Shown: positions 36,065 to 45,491, numbered from the stretch's first letter. The stretch: 64,000 bases of DNA from Seonamhaeicola sp. ML3 (GCF_023273855.1 NZ_CP096884.1:1178001-1242000), one strand, 5' to 3'. Notes: a model not told the origin generated them from the letters alone. Translations and numbers: made by a program.

Positions 36065-37048
36065 ATGAAAAAGAGAACTTTAGGAAACAACGGATTTGAA
36101 ACCAGTGAAATTGGACTAGGCTGTTGGCAATTGGGCGCAGATTGGGGCGATAAAATCAATGAAGAAAAAGCCATTGAAATACTTGACAAAGCCGTTAGTA
36201 ACGGCATTAATTTATTTGATACTGCCGATGTCTATGGCGACGGACGAAGTGAAACACTAATTGGGAAATTTATTGAAGAGACTAGGACAGATATAAAAGT
36301 GGCGACAAAATTTGGTCGTAATGCCAATGTTTTTCCGAATAACTACAGAGAGCAAGCGCTTAGAAAATCTATAGATCATTCCAGAAAACGTCTTAACAAA
36401 GACTGTATAGATTTATTACAGTTGCACTGCATACCAACAGAGGAATTAAAAAAAGGTGTCATTTTCGATTGGCTAAGAACCTTAAAAAACGAAGGTAAAA
36501 TAGCTCACTTTGGTGCAAGTGTTGAGAGTGTTGAACAGGGTTTAATTTGCTTGGAGCAAGAAGAGCTTCAATCGCTTCAGGTTATTTACAATATTTTTAG
36601 ACAAAAACTGACAGACGAATTACTACCAAAAGCTCATAAAAAAGGGGTAGGCATTATTGTTCGATTACCGCTAGCAAGTGGTTTGCTATCTGGTAAATTT
36701 ACAACCCAAACCAAGTTTCCTGAAAACGACCACAGAAACTTTAACCGTAATGGAGAAGCCTTTAATGTTGGAGAAACCTTTGCTGGTATTCCATTTGAAA
36801 CCGGTGTAAAACTAGCGGATGAACTAAAAACACTTTGTCCAGAAAATTTATCTATTGTAGAAATGGCTTTACGCTGGATATTGGACCATAAAGAGGTAAC
36901 AACCATCATTCCTGGAGCAAGCTCAACAAAACAAGTTATAGAGAATGCTAGAGTAAGTGATTTACAGTCGCTTTCTGAACAACTAATACGTGAATTGAAA
37001 GTCTTTTATAATAACAAGATTCATAGTCACATAAGAGGGGTTTACTAA
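36065..37048 (+). CDS. Aldo/keto reductase
   Basis: The 327-residue protein has the AKR barrel with the catalytic tetrad positions visible: Asp in NLFDTADVYGDGRSE, Tyr of VYG, Lys in KVATKFGR and His in LLQLHC. The NADP site is near WILDHKEVTTIIPGASS. AKRs reduce aldehydes or ketones, often sugars. It stands 53 nt before a DlgD-like dehydrogenase gene in the same direction; both are oxidoreductases of sugar-type substrates, so a shared catabolic route is possible. Confidence 0.92.
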   Translation: MKKRTLGNNGFETSEIGLGCWQLGADWGDKINEEKAIEILDKAVSNGINLFDTADVYGDGRSETLIGKFIEETRTDIKVATKFGRNANVFPNNYREQALRKSIDHSRKRLNKDCIDLLQLHCIPTEELKKGVIFDWLRTLKNEGKIAHFGASVESVEQGLICLEQEELQSLQVIYNIFRQKLTDELLPKAHKKGVGIIVRLPLASGLLSGKFTTQTKFPENDHRNFNRNGEAFNVGETFAGIPFETGVKLADELKTLCPENLSIVEMALRWILDHKEVTTIIPGASSTKQVIENARVSDLQSLSEQLIRELKVFYNNKIHSHIRGVY

Positions 37049-37101
37049 TGGTTTAAATAACCTATATTTTACACTTAATCGCTAATCCATAAAAATATAT
37101 T

Positions 37102-38106
37102 ATGCTCACAATCTCTGCTAAGGAAATGAAAGATGTGCTTTACGAACTATTTAAAAAGTATGAGTTTACAGAAAGTAAGGCTAATCTCTTGGCCGAGGTT
37201 TTTACACAGAATACACTTTACGGGGTAAATTCTCATGGTATTAATCGTGTACCCTATTTCATTGAAACCGTAAAAAAAGGAATTGTAAAAGTAAATGAAG
37301 AGGCAAAAAAGATAGAAGCCTTCGGAAATATAGAAAGATGGGACGGCAATCAAGGCCCCGGAATTATTAATGCCGTAACGTGTACTAACAGGGCTATAGC
37401 ACTTGCAAAAAAAGATGGTATGGGACTCGTAGCGCTTCGTAATACCAATCACTGGATGAGAGGCGGTTATTACGGCTGGCAGGCGGCCAAAGAGAACTGC
37501 ATTGCCATTCTTTTTACTAACACACAACCTAATATGCCTGCTTGGGGCGGAAAGGAAAGCCGTATTGGAAACAATCCTTTTGTAGTATCAATACCCAGAA
37601 AAGAAGGGCATATTGTGCTGGATATGGCGCTTTCCCAATTTTCTTTCGGTAAAATAAATAACTATAAATTAAAGGGAGAACAACTACCTTACCATGGCGG
37701 TTGGGATGAGGACCACAAGCTATCAAAAAATCCCGAGAATATTCTTAAAACCGAACAAGGTCTTCCCATTGGTTATTGGAAAGGGTCTGCTTTTTCTATA
37801 GTGCTAGATATGTTAGCAACGCTATTGTCTGCAGGAAACTCCACTTACAAAATCGGTCTTAAAGAACATGAAACAGCGATTTCTCAAGTCTATCTTTGTA
37901 TCTATCCTGAAATATTTCATGATCAAGACTTGCAGCATACGCTCATAAATGAAATAATCAATTATACACACGATGTTACGCCTAGCGAAAAAGGAGAGAG
38001 AACCTACTATCCTGGAGAACGAGCAGCCAATGCAGAAAAACACAATAGCAAAAATGGTATGAAAGTCAATAAAGAAATTTGGCAAAAGGTACTGTCTTTA
38101 TTATAA
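37102..38106 (+). CDS. yiaK: 3-dehydro-L-gulonate 2-dehydrogenase (malate/L-lactate dehydrogenase family)
   Basis: The 334-residue protein belongs to the NAD(P)-dependent malate/lactate/ureidoglycolate dehydrogenase family: YGVNSHGINRVPYFIE with the catalytic His, GLVALRNTNHWMRGGYYG, RIGNNPFVVSIP, VLDMALSQFSFGKI, GSAFSIVLDMLATLLSAG. The SHGxNRxPxFI form and the GGYYGW segment resemble YiaK/DlgD, which interconverts 2,3-diketo-L-gulonate and 3-dehydro-L-gulonate in L-ascorbate or L-lyxose breakdown. Other genes of that pathway are not in the window, so the substrate is a family-level assignment. Confidence 0.82.
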   Translation: MLTISAKEMKDVLYELFKKYEFTESKANLLAEVFTQNTLYGVNSHGINRVPYFIETVKKGIVKVNEEAKKIEAFGNIERWDGNQGPGIINAVTCTNRAIALAKKDGMGLVALRNTNHWMRGGYYGWQAAKENCIAILFTNTQPNMPAWGGKESRIGNNPFVVSIPRKEGHIVLDMALSQFSFGKINNYKLKGEQLPYHGGWDEDHKLSKNPENILKTEQGLPIGYWKGSAFSIVLDMLATLLSAGNSTYKIGLKEHETAISQVYLCIYPEIFHDQDLQHTLINEIINYTHDVTPSEKGERTYYPGERAANAEKHNSKNGMKVNKEIWQKVLSLL

Positions 38107-38242
38107 GTTCGGTATCTACAAAACCATAAAATAAAATGTTTGGAATGCCCACGCTATATACTGTAATATCTTATGGCACTTTAACAAGCGTTTTGATGAA
38201 CTTAATAATTGTGTGAGCAAAAATTTATAGCTTAAAATACAA

Positions 38243-38250
38243 TAAATTTG
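38243..38250 (+). promoter_or_regulatory. Candidate -7 box for the MATE gene
   Basis: TAAATTTG fits TAnnTTTG and lies 33 nt before the TTG start of the transporter; no clear -33 box. Confidence 0.35.
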
Positions 38251-38283
38251 CATTGACCATGACTTTTAAACCGTGGTATTGAT

Positions 38284-39618
38284 TTGGGAAAATCCATTAG
38301 CTTAAAACAGATAAATAAACTTGCCGTTCCTGCTTTAATTTCGGGTATTTCAGAACCGATATTATCTATAACAGATACGGCAATTATAGGCAATATTCCA
38401 ATAAATGCCATTGAGTCTCTAGCAGCGGTAGGTATTGTTGGTACGTTTATGTCTATGCTTATATGGGTGTTAGGGCAAACGCGTAGTGCCATTTCGGCTA
38501 TCGTATCGCAATATGTGGGTGCCAAGAACCTAATTGCTGTAAAGAATCTTCCGGCTCAAGCCATATTTATTGTAACATCGATAAGTATACTAATAATCGT
38601 AACTACGTTTCCCTTTGCCAAAGCAATATTCAAACTTTACAACGCTTCAGATTTAATTTTAGATTATAGCGTTACCTATTATCAAATTAGAGTGTTCGGT
38701 TTTCCGTTCACCTTATTTACAATGGCTGTATTTGGGACTTTTCGCGGACTTCAAAACACGTTTTATCCCATGATTATTGCCATGATCGGTGCACTATCCA
38801 ATATTATTCTAGATTATATTTTGGTTTATGGAATTAACGGTATTGTAAAACCCATGCATATAGAGGGTGCCGCTTATGCTAGTGTTATAGCACAAGTACT
38901 AATGGCCATTTTCTCTGCATATTATTTACTTAAAAAGACATCCATTCCTTTAGTATTCTCCCTCCCTTTTAATAAAGAAATGAAACGGTTTGCCGCAATG
39001 GTAATAAACTTATTTGTTAGAACGCTTGCCTTAAATATTACACTTTATTTTGCCACTAGATTCGCCACAGGCTATGGAAGTGCTTACATAGCGGCATATA
39101 CTATTGCTATTAACCTATGGTTCTTAAGCGCCTTTATAATTGATGGTTATTCAAGTGCAGGCAATATTCTATCTGGAAAACTCTTTGGAGCCAAAGACTA
39201 TAAAACCCTCGTTTCTCTTAATAAAAAACTAATTAAAATAGGCATACTCGTAGGTATTACACTAGGCTTAGTTGGTACGCTCATTTATAAACCAGTAGGA
39301 TTATTGTTCACTAAGGAACCTGAAGTTTTAAATGAGTTTTACGCCGTATTTTGGATTGTACTTTTAATGCAGCCCATTTGTGCTATTGCCTTTATTTTTG
39401 ATGGTGTTTTTAAAGGTTTAGGTAAAATGGAACTTCTAAGAAATGTATTACTGCTGTCTACGTTTATCATTTTTCTGCCAATACTTTATGGTCTGGACTA
39501 CTTTAATTTTAAGTTAAACGGTATTTTTATTGCGCTAACGTTTTGGATGATTGCCAGAGCGCTTCCGTTATTAATTAAATTTAAAAAACAATTTATTCCT
39601 CTTAGCAAAAACTATTAA
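38284..39618 (+). CDS. MATE family efflux transporter
   Basis: The 444-residue protein has about 12 membrane helices in two MatE halves (first near ALISGISEPILSITDTAIIG, second near INLFVRTLALNITLYF). Such proteins export cations, drugs or metabolites using Na+ or H+ gradients; the DinF-like branch is the likely group. The start is a TTG; upstream in-frame sequence is closed by a TGA at 38260 and no ATG is available in this frame before residue 60, so TTG is accepted. Confidence 0.9.
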   Translation: MGKSISLKQINKLAVPALISGISEPILSITDTAIIGNIPINAIESLAAVGIVGTFMSMLIWVLGQTRSAISAIVSQYVGAKNLIAVKNLPAQAIFIVTSISILIIVTTFPFAKAIFKLYNASDLILDYSVTYYQIRVFGFPFTLFTMAVFGTFRGLQNTFYPMIIAMIGALSNIILDYILVYGINGIVKPMHIEGAAYASVIAQVLMAIFSAYYLLKKTSIPLVFSLPFNKEMKRFAAMVINLFVRTLALNITLYFATRFATGYGSAYIAAYTIAINLWFLSAFIIDGYSSAGNILSGKLFGAKDYKTLVSLNKKLIKIGILVGITLGLVGTLIYKPVGLLFTKEPEVLNEFYAVFWIVLLMQPICAIAFIFDGVFKGLGKMELLRNVLLLSTFIIFLPILYGLDYFNFKLNGIFIALTFWMIARALPLLIKFKKQFIPLSKNY

Positions 39619-39623
39619 CTTTG
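39592..39623 (+). promoter_or_regulatory. Candidate promoter inside the end of the MATE gene
   Basis: TTTA (39592-39595), 20 nt, TAACTTTG (39616-39623) approximate the Bacteroidota promoter, with the -7 box overlapping the MATE stop codon. It would serve the two small membrane proteins and queD. Confidence 0.45.
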
Positions 39624-39639
39624 CACCGCATAATACTAA

Positions 39640-39822
39640 ATGATGATATTTTCATTAGTTACCCTATACCAACAGGTAAACATTGAAGAAAAAATAAAAA
39701 ACGCATCAGACAAAGGTTACGAAATTGGCGTGTTTATTGGTGGTATGTTGCCTATGGTTATTTTGGTTTTAATAGCGTATGCTATTTACCGCTATAACAA
39801 AAAAAGAATGGATAGAGAATAA
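39640..39822 (+). CDS. Small single-pass membrane protein (60 residues)
   Basis: Residues 1-28 are amphipathic, a glycine-containing helix (IGVFIGGMLPMVILVLIAYAIY) spans the membrane, and the tail is basic (RYNKKRMDRE). No family is recognised. A second tiny membrane protein follows 7 nt downstream, and queD overlaps that, so the three genes should be co-transcribed. ATG at 39643 is an equally good start. Confidence 0.65.
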   Translation: MMIFSLVTLYQQVNIEEKIKNASDKGYEIGVFIGGMLPMVILVLIAYAIYRYNKKRMDRE

Positions 39823-39829
39823 CAAAAAA

Positions 39830-39934
39830 ATGGATGTATTAAATTTTTTAACAGGCAACGGTCTTTTCTTAATACTGGCCATAGTTTTAATAGTAGTTTA
39901 CATAATTAATAGAAATCGAGGAAGACGCAGATAA
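39830..39934 (+). CDS. Very small membrane protein (34 residues) coupled to queD
   Basis: The frame starts with an ATG and encodes MDVLNFLTGNGLFLILAI, a hydrophobic run through LIVVYII, and a strongly basic tail NRNRGRRR: one membrane helix with positive residues that should stay in the cytoplasm. Its stop overlaps the queD start as TAATG. The tight packing between two genes and the clean topology argue that it is translated. Too short to assign to a family. Confidence 0.6.
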   Translation: MDVLNFLTGNGLFLILAIVLIVVYIINRNRGRRR

Positions 39935-40389
39935 TGGGAAATATTATTAGAATCACTAAGCAATTCTCTTTTGAAACTGGTCATGCCCTTTACGGTTATG
40001 ATGGAAAGTGTAAAAATTTACACGGACACAGTTATCAATTACATGTTACCGTAATAGGCAAACCAATTATGGATAGCAACCATAATAAAAATGGTATGGT
40101 GATCGACTTTGGTGACCTTAAAAAAATTGTAAATAAACATATCGTAGATATTTTTGATCATGCGATGGTTTTCAACAGAAACTCACCGCATAAAGAACTA
40201 GCCGAAGTATTAGAAGCTCAAGGTCACAATATTATTCTTGTAGACTATCAGCCAACCAGCGAAATGATGGTTATTGATTTTGCTGAAACTATCAAGGCTA
40301 ATATCCCAGAGCATTTAAAGCTGCATTCTTTAAGGTTATATGAAACTGCAACCAGTTACGCCGAGTGGTTTGCCAGCGATCAGGAGTAG
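39934..40389 (+). CDS. queD: 6-carboxytetrahydropterin synthase (QueD-like)
   Basis: The 151-residue protein has the zinc histidines H18 (ETGHALY), H30 and H32 (NLHGHSY), the cysteine nucleophile C26 (DGKCKNLHG), MVIDFGDLKKIV, IFDHAMVFN and the late Glu in LRLYETATSYAEW. QueD converts 7,8-dihydroneopterin triphosphate to carboxytetrahydropterin for queuosine synthesis; the 6-pyruvoyl-tetrahydropterin synthase family as a whole is the safer call. Other queuosine genes are not in the window. Confidence 0.9.
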   Translation: MGNIIRITKQFSFETGHALYGYDGKCKNLHGHSYQLHVTVIGKPIMDSNHNKNGMVIDFGDLKKIVNKHIVDIFDHAMVFNRNSPHKELAEVLEAQGHNIILVDYQPTSEMMVIDFAETIKANIPEHLKLHSLRLYETATSYAEWFASDQE

Positions 40390-40429
40390 TATTTTGGGCG
40401 CTTGCCTACTAGCGGTATCGCAGCAGGTT

Positions 40430-40500
40430 ACCTCAAAGGCTTTCACGAAAAGTTTATCCTGAGCGAAACCAAAGGGGTATCTGAGAGCGCCTCAAACATC
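40430..40500. repeat. Dispersed intergenic repeat
   Basis: Contains TTTATCCTGAGCGAAACCAAAGG and flanking sequence related to the GTCATTCTGAGCG-type repeats elsewhere in the window. The rest of the 219-nt gap between queD and lpxH shows no gene; a TATATTTAC stretch 8 nt before lpxH may be part of a promoter. Confidence 0.45.
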
Positions 40501-40608
40501 CCTTTAAATTCTTAACACATTACAATTATCAGTTGCAGTTTTCAATTCTCAATTAGATACTTCTAGCTTCAGTCTTCTGTCTTCAGGCTAAAAAACCTAT
40601 ATTTACAC

Positions 40609-41361
40609 ATGCAAATTCCAAAAGGAAAGAAAATATACTTTGCTTCAGACAATCACCTAGGAGCACCAACAAAAGAAGCCTCTTTTCCTCGAGAGAAAAA
40701 GTTTGTAGCTTGGTTAGATGACATTAAAGAAGATGCGGCGGCTATTTTCCTGTTGGGTGATCTTTTCGATTTTTGGATAGACTACAAAAAAGTAGTTCCG
40801 AGAGGCTTTACAAGAACTTTAGGCAAATTGGCCGAAATAAGTGATTCTGGAATTCCTATCCACTATTTTGTAGGTAATCACGACCTTTGGATGAATGGCT
40901 ATTTTGAAGAAGAACTTAATATTCCGGTTTACCACAAACCCAAAGAATTTACCTTTAACAATAAAACTTTTTTTTTAGGTCATGGCGACGGATTAGGCCC
41001 TGGTGATAAAGGTTTTAAACGCATGAAAAAAGTGTTTACTAACGGGCTTTGCAAATGGCTATTTCGTTGGTTACATCCAGATATTGGTGTTTCAATAGCC
41101 CAATATTTATCGGTGAAAAATAAAATTATTTCGGGTGATGATGATGCCAAATTTTTGGGAGAAGACAACGAATGGCTTTTACTGTATTGCAAACGTAAGT
41201 TAGAACAGAAACATCGTGACTTTTTTATATTCGGTCACCGCCACTTACCTCTAAATATTGATATTGATAATACGTCTAAGTATGTTAATCTTGGTGATTG
41301 GATTAGGTATTATACTTATGCTGTTTTTGATGGAGAAACTCTAGAACTAAAAGAGTATTAA
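40609..41361 (+). CDS. lpxH: UDP-2,3-diacylglucosamine diphosphatase
   Basis: Hydrolyses UDP-2,3-diacylglucosamine to lipid X in lipid A synthesis at the cytoplasmic face of the inner membrane. The 250-residue calcineurin-type phosphoesterase shows FASDNHLGAP (metal Asp and His), LGDLFDFWIDY, VGNHDLWM, GHGDGLGPGD and FGHRHLPLNI. The stop overlaps the convergent MFS gene by 4 nt. Confidence 0.92.
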   Translation: MQIPKGKKIYFASDNHLGAPTKEASFPREKKFVAWLDDIKEDAAAIFLLGDLFDFWIDYKKVVPRGFTRTLGKLAEISDSGIPIHYFVGNHDLWMNGYFEEELNIPVYHKPKEFTFNNKTFFLGHGDGLGPGDKGFKRMKKVFTNGLCKWLFRWLHPDIGVSIAQYLSVKNKIISGDDDAKFLGEDNEWLLLYCKRKLEQKHRDFFIFGHRHLPLNIDIDNTSKYVNLGDWIRYYTYAVFDGETLELKEY

Positions 41362-42626
41362 TCCTCTTTTTCATGCATCTCAATATCTTTTCGTAAATCC
41401 AAATTTCTCAAAGATGGATTTTTAAAACCAATCGTTAATACCGTAATTAAGGTCGCGCAACCTCCTAAAATAACAGCAAGTGGCGCTCCAAAAATCTTAG
41501 CAGCTATACCACTTTCTAGAGCGCCTAGCTCATTAGATGAACCCACAAACATTGAGTTTACAGCACCAACCCTACCACGCATTTCGTCTGGTGTTTTAAG
41601 CTGAAGAATAGTTTGTCTTGTAACCATGGAAATCCCATCGAATACACCTGCAACAAAAAGGGCTATTATACTAAGCCAAAATAATTTTGATGCCCCAAAA
41701 ACAATCATGGCCAGTCCAAAACCAAAGACTGCAATTAGTAATTTTTTACCCGTATTTTTTGTTATGGGAAGATATGTTGTTGCCAACATGGTAAGAATGC
41801 TACCAAGTGATAGCGATGCATTTAAAACACCAAAACCTTCAGAACCAACGTCTAATATATCTTTAGCAAACACAGCAAAAATAGCTACTGCGCCTCCAAA
41901 TAAAACAGCAATCATATCTAAGGTTAAAGCTCCTAAAATTACTTTATCATTAAAAACAAACTCAAGTCCTACCTTTAAACTTTCTTTTACAGATTCGTTT
42001 GTTTTGGTATTTAAAATAGGTTTCTTCTTAATTAAAAACACAAGGATTAAAGCCACAACCACCAAAGAGAAGATAATTCCTAGCGTTAAATGAACCCCAA
42101 TCCAAGCGATTAAAAAACCTCCTACCAAAGCACCAGTAACCGAAGCGCCTTTCCATGTGCTACTGCTCCAAGTAGCAGCATTAGGATAAATACTCTTTGG
42201 CACTAATAAGGCAATTAAAGAAAATATAGTAGGGCCAAAAAACGCCCTTAAGATACCACCAAAAAAGACAAGACCGTATATTGCCAACACGATATTATTG
42301 GTAGTCCACGAGGCTTCAATATGTTCTGAAGTCAACCAAAATAATCCGAAACTAATGAGAGAGAATAATGCAATAATCAATGCAAATAGATTTCGTTTTT
42401 CTTTTCTATCTACGATGTGTCCGGCAAACGGCGCCATGAAAAAAGCTGGGATAAATTCACAGGCGCCAATAATCCCGAGGCTCAACTCATCTTTGGTTAG
42501 AGAATATACTTGCCATTCTATGACTACAAATTGCATAGACCACCCAAAAACCAGAGCAAACCGAAGCAATAAAAAAATATTGAATTCTTTTATTCGGAGC
42601 GCGGCATATGGGTCGTTTTTAGTCAT
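41358..42626 (-). CDS. MFS transporter
   Basis: The 422-residue protein has 12 predicted helices. Residues 60-80 contain AGHIVDRKEKRN, the major-facilitator loop 2-3 signature in the form G-x-x-x-D-R-x-x-R/K. GxxxDxxGP-type helices and a large central loop (KKKPILNTKTNES) are present. It resembles the enterobactin-exporter / macrolide-efflux type (EntS/MefA-like), so export is likelier than uptake. Start is 3 nt after recJ, one transcript. Confidence 0.88.
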   Translation of the reverse strand: MTKNDPYAALRIKEFNIFLLLRFALVFGWSMQFVVIEWQVYSLTKDELSLGIIGACEFIPAFFMAPFAGHIVDRKEKRNLFALIIALFSLISFGLFWLTSEHIEASWTTNNIVLAIYGLVFFGGILRAFFGPTIFSLIALLVPKSIYPNAATWSSSTWKGASVTGALVGGFLIAWIGVHLTLGIIFSLVVVALILVFLIKKKPILNTKTNESVKESLKVGLEFVFNDKVILGALTLDMIAVLFGGAVAIFAVFAKDILDVGSEGFGVLNASLSLGSILTMLATTYLPITKNTGKKLLIAVFGFGLAMIVFGASKLFWLSIIALFVAGVFDGISMVTRQTILQLKTPDEMRGRVGAVNSMFVGSSNELGALESGIAAKIFGAPLAVILGGCATLITVLTIGFKNPSLRNLDLRKDIEMHEKED

Positions 42627-42629
42627 ACT

Positions 42630-44321
42630 TTATGCCTTAATATCCCTTAATTTGAGTTGCAGTGACACATTACCTTGCCATTCATTTTCATCAATGGAAT
42701 AAACGGCACTAAAAGGTTTTCCATTAGAAATGATTTCATATTTATCGCCCATACCAAAACCAATACAAACTATGTTGTTGGCATTGGGTTGGGTTGCTGT
42801 TAGTCTTAAATGTGTTTTATCGGCCCCCACACATTTACCATAGCCGGTATCGGTTAGCCCTTCGGTCATAAATGTTGGTGTCATATTGTTAGGCCCATAA
42901 GGCGCAAATTGTTTTAATATTCTGTAAAACTTGGGGGTGATATCACCCAAGTTAATGTTGGCATCTATTTTAATTTCAGGAATAAGCAGATTTTTTTGAA
43001 TGGTTTTAGCAACCTGATGTTCAAAAGCCTCTTTAAAGGCTTCGTAGTTTTCCTCCTTAAGGGTCAATCCAGCCGCGTATTTGTGCCCACCAAATTGTTC
43101 TATATGTTCACTACAGGCCTCGAGTGCATTGTAAACATCAAAATCGCGAACCGAACGGGCAGATGCAGCCAATACATTTCCGCTTTTAGTAAACACCAAT
43201 GTAGGTCTGTAATAGGTTTCTGTTAATCTAGAAGCCACAATACCAATAACACCTTTATGCCAAGTTTCATGGTAAACAACAGTAGTAAAACGTTGCTGTT
43301 CGTTTTGTTCTTCAATTTGTTTAAGAGCTTCTTCCGTTACTTGCTTATCGGTTTCTCTTCTATCATAATTATAAGTTTCTATATCTATGGCGTGCTTTTC
43401 AGCCATTTCATATTCCTCCTCAGCTAATAAGGCAACGGCAAAATTACCATGTTTCATACGCCCAGCGGCATTTATTCTTGGCGCAACGGTAAATACGACA
43501 TCGGTAATAGTAAGTTCGGTTTTATCAACCTGAGCCAATAAGGCCTTTATGCCTGGTCTTGGATTTGTGTTTATAACCATTAAGCCAAAATAAGCCAACA
43601 CTCTATTTTCACCATCAATTGGAACAATATCGGCTCCAATAGCTGTAGCTACCAAATCTAAATAAGGCATTAAATCATCAACAGTCTCGCCATCTTTTTC
43701 AGCAAGTGCCTGAATTAATTTAAAACCAACACCGCAACCACACAACTCTTTGTACGGATAGTTACAATCTTCGCGTTTAGGGTCTAAAACTGCTGCTGCA
43801 TCGGGGATTTCTCCAGCTGGCCTGTGATGGTCACAGATTACGAAATCAATTCCTAATGTTTTAGCGTATGCCACTTTTTCTACTGCTTTTACACCACAGT
43901 CTAAAGCAATAATTAGGTTAAAGTCATTCTCTAAGGCAAAATTGATGCCTTTGTAAGACACACCATAACCTTCATCGTATCTGTTGGGTACATAAGTGTA
44001 TACTAAACCATGTTTCGTCTTAAGATAGGTAGACATTAAAGCTACAGAAGTGGTACCGTCTACATCATAATCGCCATAAACCAAAATGTTTTCATTATTG
44101 GCAATGGCTTTTTCTATACGCGCCACAGCCTTATCCATACCCTTCATCAAATACGGATCATGCAAATGATCTAAACTAGGTCTGAAAAAATCTTTAGCCT
44201 CCTCGAAAGTCTCAATGCCGCGTTGAACCAAAAGCGTAGCAATTGTTTCACTTACCTGTAAGGCCTCTTGTAAGTGTGCTACTTTAGATGGTTCTGGTTT
44301 GGGCTTAAGCGTCCAACGCAT
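42630..44321 (-). CDS. recJ: Single-stranded-DNA-specific exonuclease RecJ
   Basis: Degrades single-stranded DNA 5 prime to 3 prime in recombination and repair. The 563-residue protein shows DHH-family motifs: ILVYGDYDVDGTTSVAL, IIALDCGVKAVEK, DFVICDHHRPAG, VATAIGADIVPI, and the DHHA1 region with APRINAAGRMKH and EQFGGHKYAAGLTL. Oligonucleotide-binding C-terminal region is present. Length is normal. Confidence 0.96.
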   Translation of the reverse strand: MRWTLKPKPEPSKVAHLQEALQVSETIATLLVQRGIETFEEAKDFFRPSLDHLHDPYLMKGMDKAVARIEKAIANNENILVYGDYDVDGTTSVALMSTYLKTKHGLVYTYVPNRYDEGYGVSYKGINFALENDFNLIIALDCGVKAVEKVAYAKTLGIDFVICDHHRPAGEIPDAAAVLDPKREDCNYPYKELCGCGVGFKLIQALAEKDGETVDDLMPYLDLVATAIGADIVPIDGENRVLAYFGLMVINTNPRPGIKALLAQVDKTELTITDVVFTVAPRINAAGRMKHGNFAVALLAEEEYEMAEKHAIDIETYNYDRRETDKQVTEEALKQIEEQNEQQRFTTVVYHETWHKGVIGIVASRLTETYYRPTLVFTKSGNVLAASARSVRDFDVYNALEACSEHIEQFGGHKYAAGLTLKEENYEAFKEAFEHQVAKTIQKNLLIPEIKIDANINLGDITPKFYRILKQFAPYGPNNMTPTFMTEGLTDTGYGKCVGADKTHLRLTATQPNANNIVCIGFGMGDKYEIISNGKPFSAVYSIDENEWQGNVSLQLKLRDIKA

Positions 44322-44394
44322 TTAATAAGTTTTAAGTTAGAAGTACTTAAAGTGCGCTAAAGTAAAACTTTAAATACTCTAGGCACTTATAACT

Positions 44395-44823
44395 TTAGGC
44401 ACTCTTGTTATGAAAATAGGTTTCAACAGATACCTCTGCAAACTGACGGAACATTTCCATCACGCCACAGTATTTTTCCACCGAAAGATCAACAGCTCGT
44501 TGCAGTTTCTTTTCGTTTAGATTATCTCCATAGAAATGAAAAGCCATAGTGACCTTATCGTAGAATTTAGGATGTTCTTCGGTTAAATTAGCATCAATTT
44601 TTATGCTAAAATCGGCAACATCCAATTTCATCTTTTTAATTAATCCGGCAACATCGATACCAGAACACCCAGCTAAACCTGAAAGCATTAACGCTTTGGG
44701 CCTGTAGCCTTCTCCTTTACCTCCGTTTTCTTCTCCGGCATCAATAAATAAATTATGTCCAGAAGGATTTGTACTCTCAAATCGTATATCACCCAACCAT
44801 TTTGTAGAAACCTTTACCCCCAT
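44395..44823 (-). CDS. OsmC family protein
   Basis: The 142-residue protein has the paired cysteines of OsmC/Ohr peroxiredoxin-like proteins: LAGCSGIDV and VEKYCGVMEM. These reduce organic hydroperoxides. It lies divergent from an AhpD-like gene (56 nt apart), a pairing that fits oxidative-stress defence. Confidence 0.88.
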   Translation of the reverse strand: MGVKVSTKWLGDIRFESTNPSGHNLFIDAGEENGGKGEGYRPKALMLSGLAGCSGIDVAGLIKKMKLDVADFSIKIDANLTEEHPKFYDKVTMAFHFYGDNLNEKKLQRAVDLSVEKYCGVMEMFRQFAEVSVETYFHNKSA

Positions 44824-44879
44824 ATTTTTTATTTTTTTTGTTTCTTTAAGTTGTCAAAAATACCACATAAATTTAAAAC

Positions 44880-45470
44880 ATGCCTTTAGTTACTCCTTTA
44901 TCTTCAGACCACGACTTAGAAACCAAAGCATTAGCAGAATTCTTTAATGAAACCTTGGGGTTTTGCCCCAATTCTGTGCTCACTATGCAACGCAGACCTG
45001 CCATTAGCAAAGCTTTTATTAACTTAAATAAAGCCGTAATGGCCAACGAAGGCCGAGTGACCTCAGCGCTAAAACGTATGATTGCCTGGGTAAGCAGTAA
45101 TGCAACAGGCTGTAGATATTGCCAAGCGCATGCCATAAGGGCTGCCGAACGTTACGGTGCAGAACAAGAACAACTTGACAATATTTGGGAATACAGAACA
45201 CATCCGGCTTTTAGTGAAGCCGAACGAGCTGCTTTAGATTTTAGTTTAGCCGCCTCGCAGATTCCGAATGCCGTTGATGATAACATAAAAAAACGTCTCT
45301 ACGAGCATTGGGACGAAGGCGAAATAGTAGAAATGCTAGGAGTTATTTCTTTGTTTGGCTACTTAAACCGTTGGAACGACTCCATGGGAACCAGTATTGA
45401 AAATGGCGCTGTAGAAAGTGGTGAGCAATACTTAGGAAAACATGGTTGGAATAAAGGAAAGCACCTATAA
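44880..45470 (+). CDS. Carboxymuconolactone decarboxylase-family (AhpD-like) protein
   Basis: The 196-residue helical protein has the redox motif CRYCQAHAIRAAERYG, the AhpD-like CxxC-HxxxH pattern, near residue 78, plus FFNETLGFCPNSVLTMQ at the start. AhpD-like enzymes recycle peroxiredoxins with alkylhydroperoxidase activity; many homologues are of unknown function. Divergent from the OsmC gene. Probably cytoplasmic. Confidence 0.85.
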   Translation: MPLVTPLSSDHDLETKALAEFFNETLGFCPNSVLTMQRRPAISKAFINLNKAVMANEGRVTSALKRMIAWVSSNATGCRYCQAHAIRAAERYGAEQEQLDNIWEYRTHPAFSEAERAALDFSLAASQIPNAVDDNIKKRLYEHWDEGEIVEMLGVISLFGYLNRWNDSMGTSIENGAVESGEQYLGKHGWNKGKHL

Positions 45471-45491
45471 TTTTAATGAAAACTAAAACCA

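Noticed and set aside
41626..42093. A 155-codon frame on the plus strand inside the MFS gene
   Set aside because: It is antisense to a clear transporter gene and has the low-complexity look of a shadow frame (Lys, Thr, Pro, Ser-rich).
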